The translations under genes were made by a program, and so were the position numbers. From an uncultured Clostridium sp. (GTDB lineage: Bacteria > Cyanobacteriota > Vampirovibrionia > Gastranaerophilales > Gastranaerophilaceae): a stretch of DNA of 15,776 bases. Positions 15,238 through 15,776 of this stretch are shown here, piece by piece (the stretch's first letter is position 1; each line of letters begins with the position of its first letter). The stretch lies in assembly GCA_905212085.1 (NCBI GenBank), contig CAJMDF010000043.1, forward strand, positions 1 through 15,776, read 5' to 3'. The notes below the pieces were generated by a model. The model saw nothing but the letters and a program-made list of their open reading frames with translations. It did no database searches and had not been told where the DNA came from.

Positions 15238-15735
15238 TTATTTACTATTTTTACCTGTTACATAATTTGTTAAATTTTCAATATTTCTATATAAGTTTCT
15301 CAAAAAAGAATCTTCTGTTTGTCTTATACCTTTTCTCATATGTTCTACGTTATCTGATGTTAGAACAATAGGAACTTCTGCAATTTTGGGATATGTTTTG
15401 TCTGTATTTGCTGAAACTATTTTTGCTTTAGATTTTCCGTTTAGTAGATTTGTTACTATTACATTTAGTTTATCTGAAAAATCGTTTTCAATAATCGGTG
15501 ATACATATTCGTCATCATCAAGTAGTTTCTTTGCATTGTATATATCAATTGAGACCCCATTATTTTTTGCATAATTTGCCATTACTTCTTTTGCATTATA
15601 CATTTGATTGAAAGAATCACCATAGGTATTTACATCATGGATTTTTACATATTTATTAATCAGGTTGTTCTTGTTTATAATTTTTTGTTTATTTATTTGC
15701 TTCTCTGCAATATTAATCATTTTTTGTATTTTCAT
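15238..15735 (-). CDS. Hypothetical protein, probably lineage-restricted
   Basis: I do not recognise this 165-aa protein. It is hydrophilic and rich in Lys, Asn and Ile. It has no signal peptide, no membrane segment and no cysteine, so it is unlikely to bind an iron-sulfur cluster. The basic N-terminal 30 residues (repeated I-x-K/N-K patterns) look helical. The middle (about 55-130) may form a small alpha/beta domain. A ribosome binding site, AGGAG, lies about 12 nt before the ATG at 15735, a long spacing. The next ATG (15720) has none. A TATAAA-like -10 may lie at the window edge. It precedes hydCBA on the same strand by 118 nt, and no convincing terminator lies between, so some readthrough into the hydrogenase operon is possible. 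Confidence 0.55.
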   Translation of the reverse strand: MKIQKMINIAEKQINKQKIINKNNLINKYVKIHDVNTYGDSFNQMYNAKEVMANYAKNNGVSIDIYNAKKLLDDDEYVSPIIENDFSDKLNVIVTNLLNGKSKAKIVSANTDKTYPKIAEVPIVLTSDNVEHMRKGIRQTEDSFLRNLYRNIENLTNYVTGKNSK

Positions 15736-15776
15736 AATTAATTTTATCTCCTATATTTATACTTAATATTGAAATT

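Noticed and set aside
1..15776. CRISPR arrays, tRNA genes, insertion sequences or prophage genes
   Set aside because: No regularly spaced repeats, cloverleaf-like segments, transposase motifs or phage proteins were found on reading both strands.

Overview
The window is AT-rich DNA from a diderm, anaerobic, fermentative bacterium. It has outer-membrane machinery (a TpsB-type transporter and a Skp/OmpH chaperone), a trimeric electron-bifurcating type [FeFe] hydrogenase, biotin synthesis genes and a very large glycogen-synthase-like protein. This set, the base composition and the style of the lineage-restricted proteins point to a gut-type, non-photosynthetic relative of Cyanobacteria (Melainabacteria/Vampirovibrionia, order Gastranaerophilales). 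That placement is inference from gene content, since no rRNA or other phylogenetic marker lies in the window.

Layout, left to right: (1) a DUF3137-like protein (+, start near the edge) meets, with no gap, a 1053-aa membrane-anchored GT5 glycogen-synthase-like protein (-). The likely terminator of the latter lies inside the coding sequence of the former. (2) A CNT nucleoside transporter (nupC family, +) has a changed nucleobase-recognition motif. It ends 2 nt from a small zinc-ribbon protein (-). (3) A 31-aa single-pass membrane microprotein (+), missed by usual length cutoffs, has its own promoter, a palindrome over the -10 and a strong ribosome binding site. (4) bioD-bioA (-) form a tight two-gene biotin operon. 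(5) A TpsB/ShlB-type outer-membrane transporter (-) diverges from ompH (+), each with a good sigma70-like promoter. (6) A 30-nt bidirectional terminator separates ompH from the hydCBA operon (-). The operon has a good promoter and a long inverted repeat in its leader. (7) An unrecognised, cysteine-free 165-aa protein (-) lies just upstream of the hydrogenase promoter.

How the parts work together: HydC-HydB-HydA should form the soluble complex that reoxidises NADH and reduced ferredoxin with release of H2, the redox outlet of a fermenter. BioA and BioD perform two consecutive late steps of biotin synthesis (KAPA to DAPA to dethiobiotin). OmpH is an envelope chaperone that would assist outer-membrane proteins such as the TpsB protein beside it. 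No tRNA, rRNA, CRISPR array, insertion sequence or phage gene was seen. No intergenic gap exceeds 300 bases; the largest are about 262 bases (10134-10395) and 215 bases (3878-4092).
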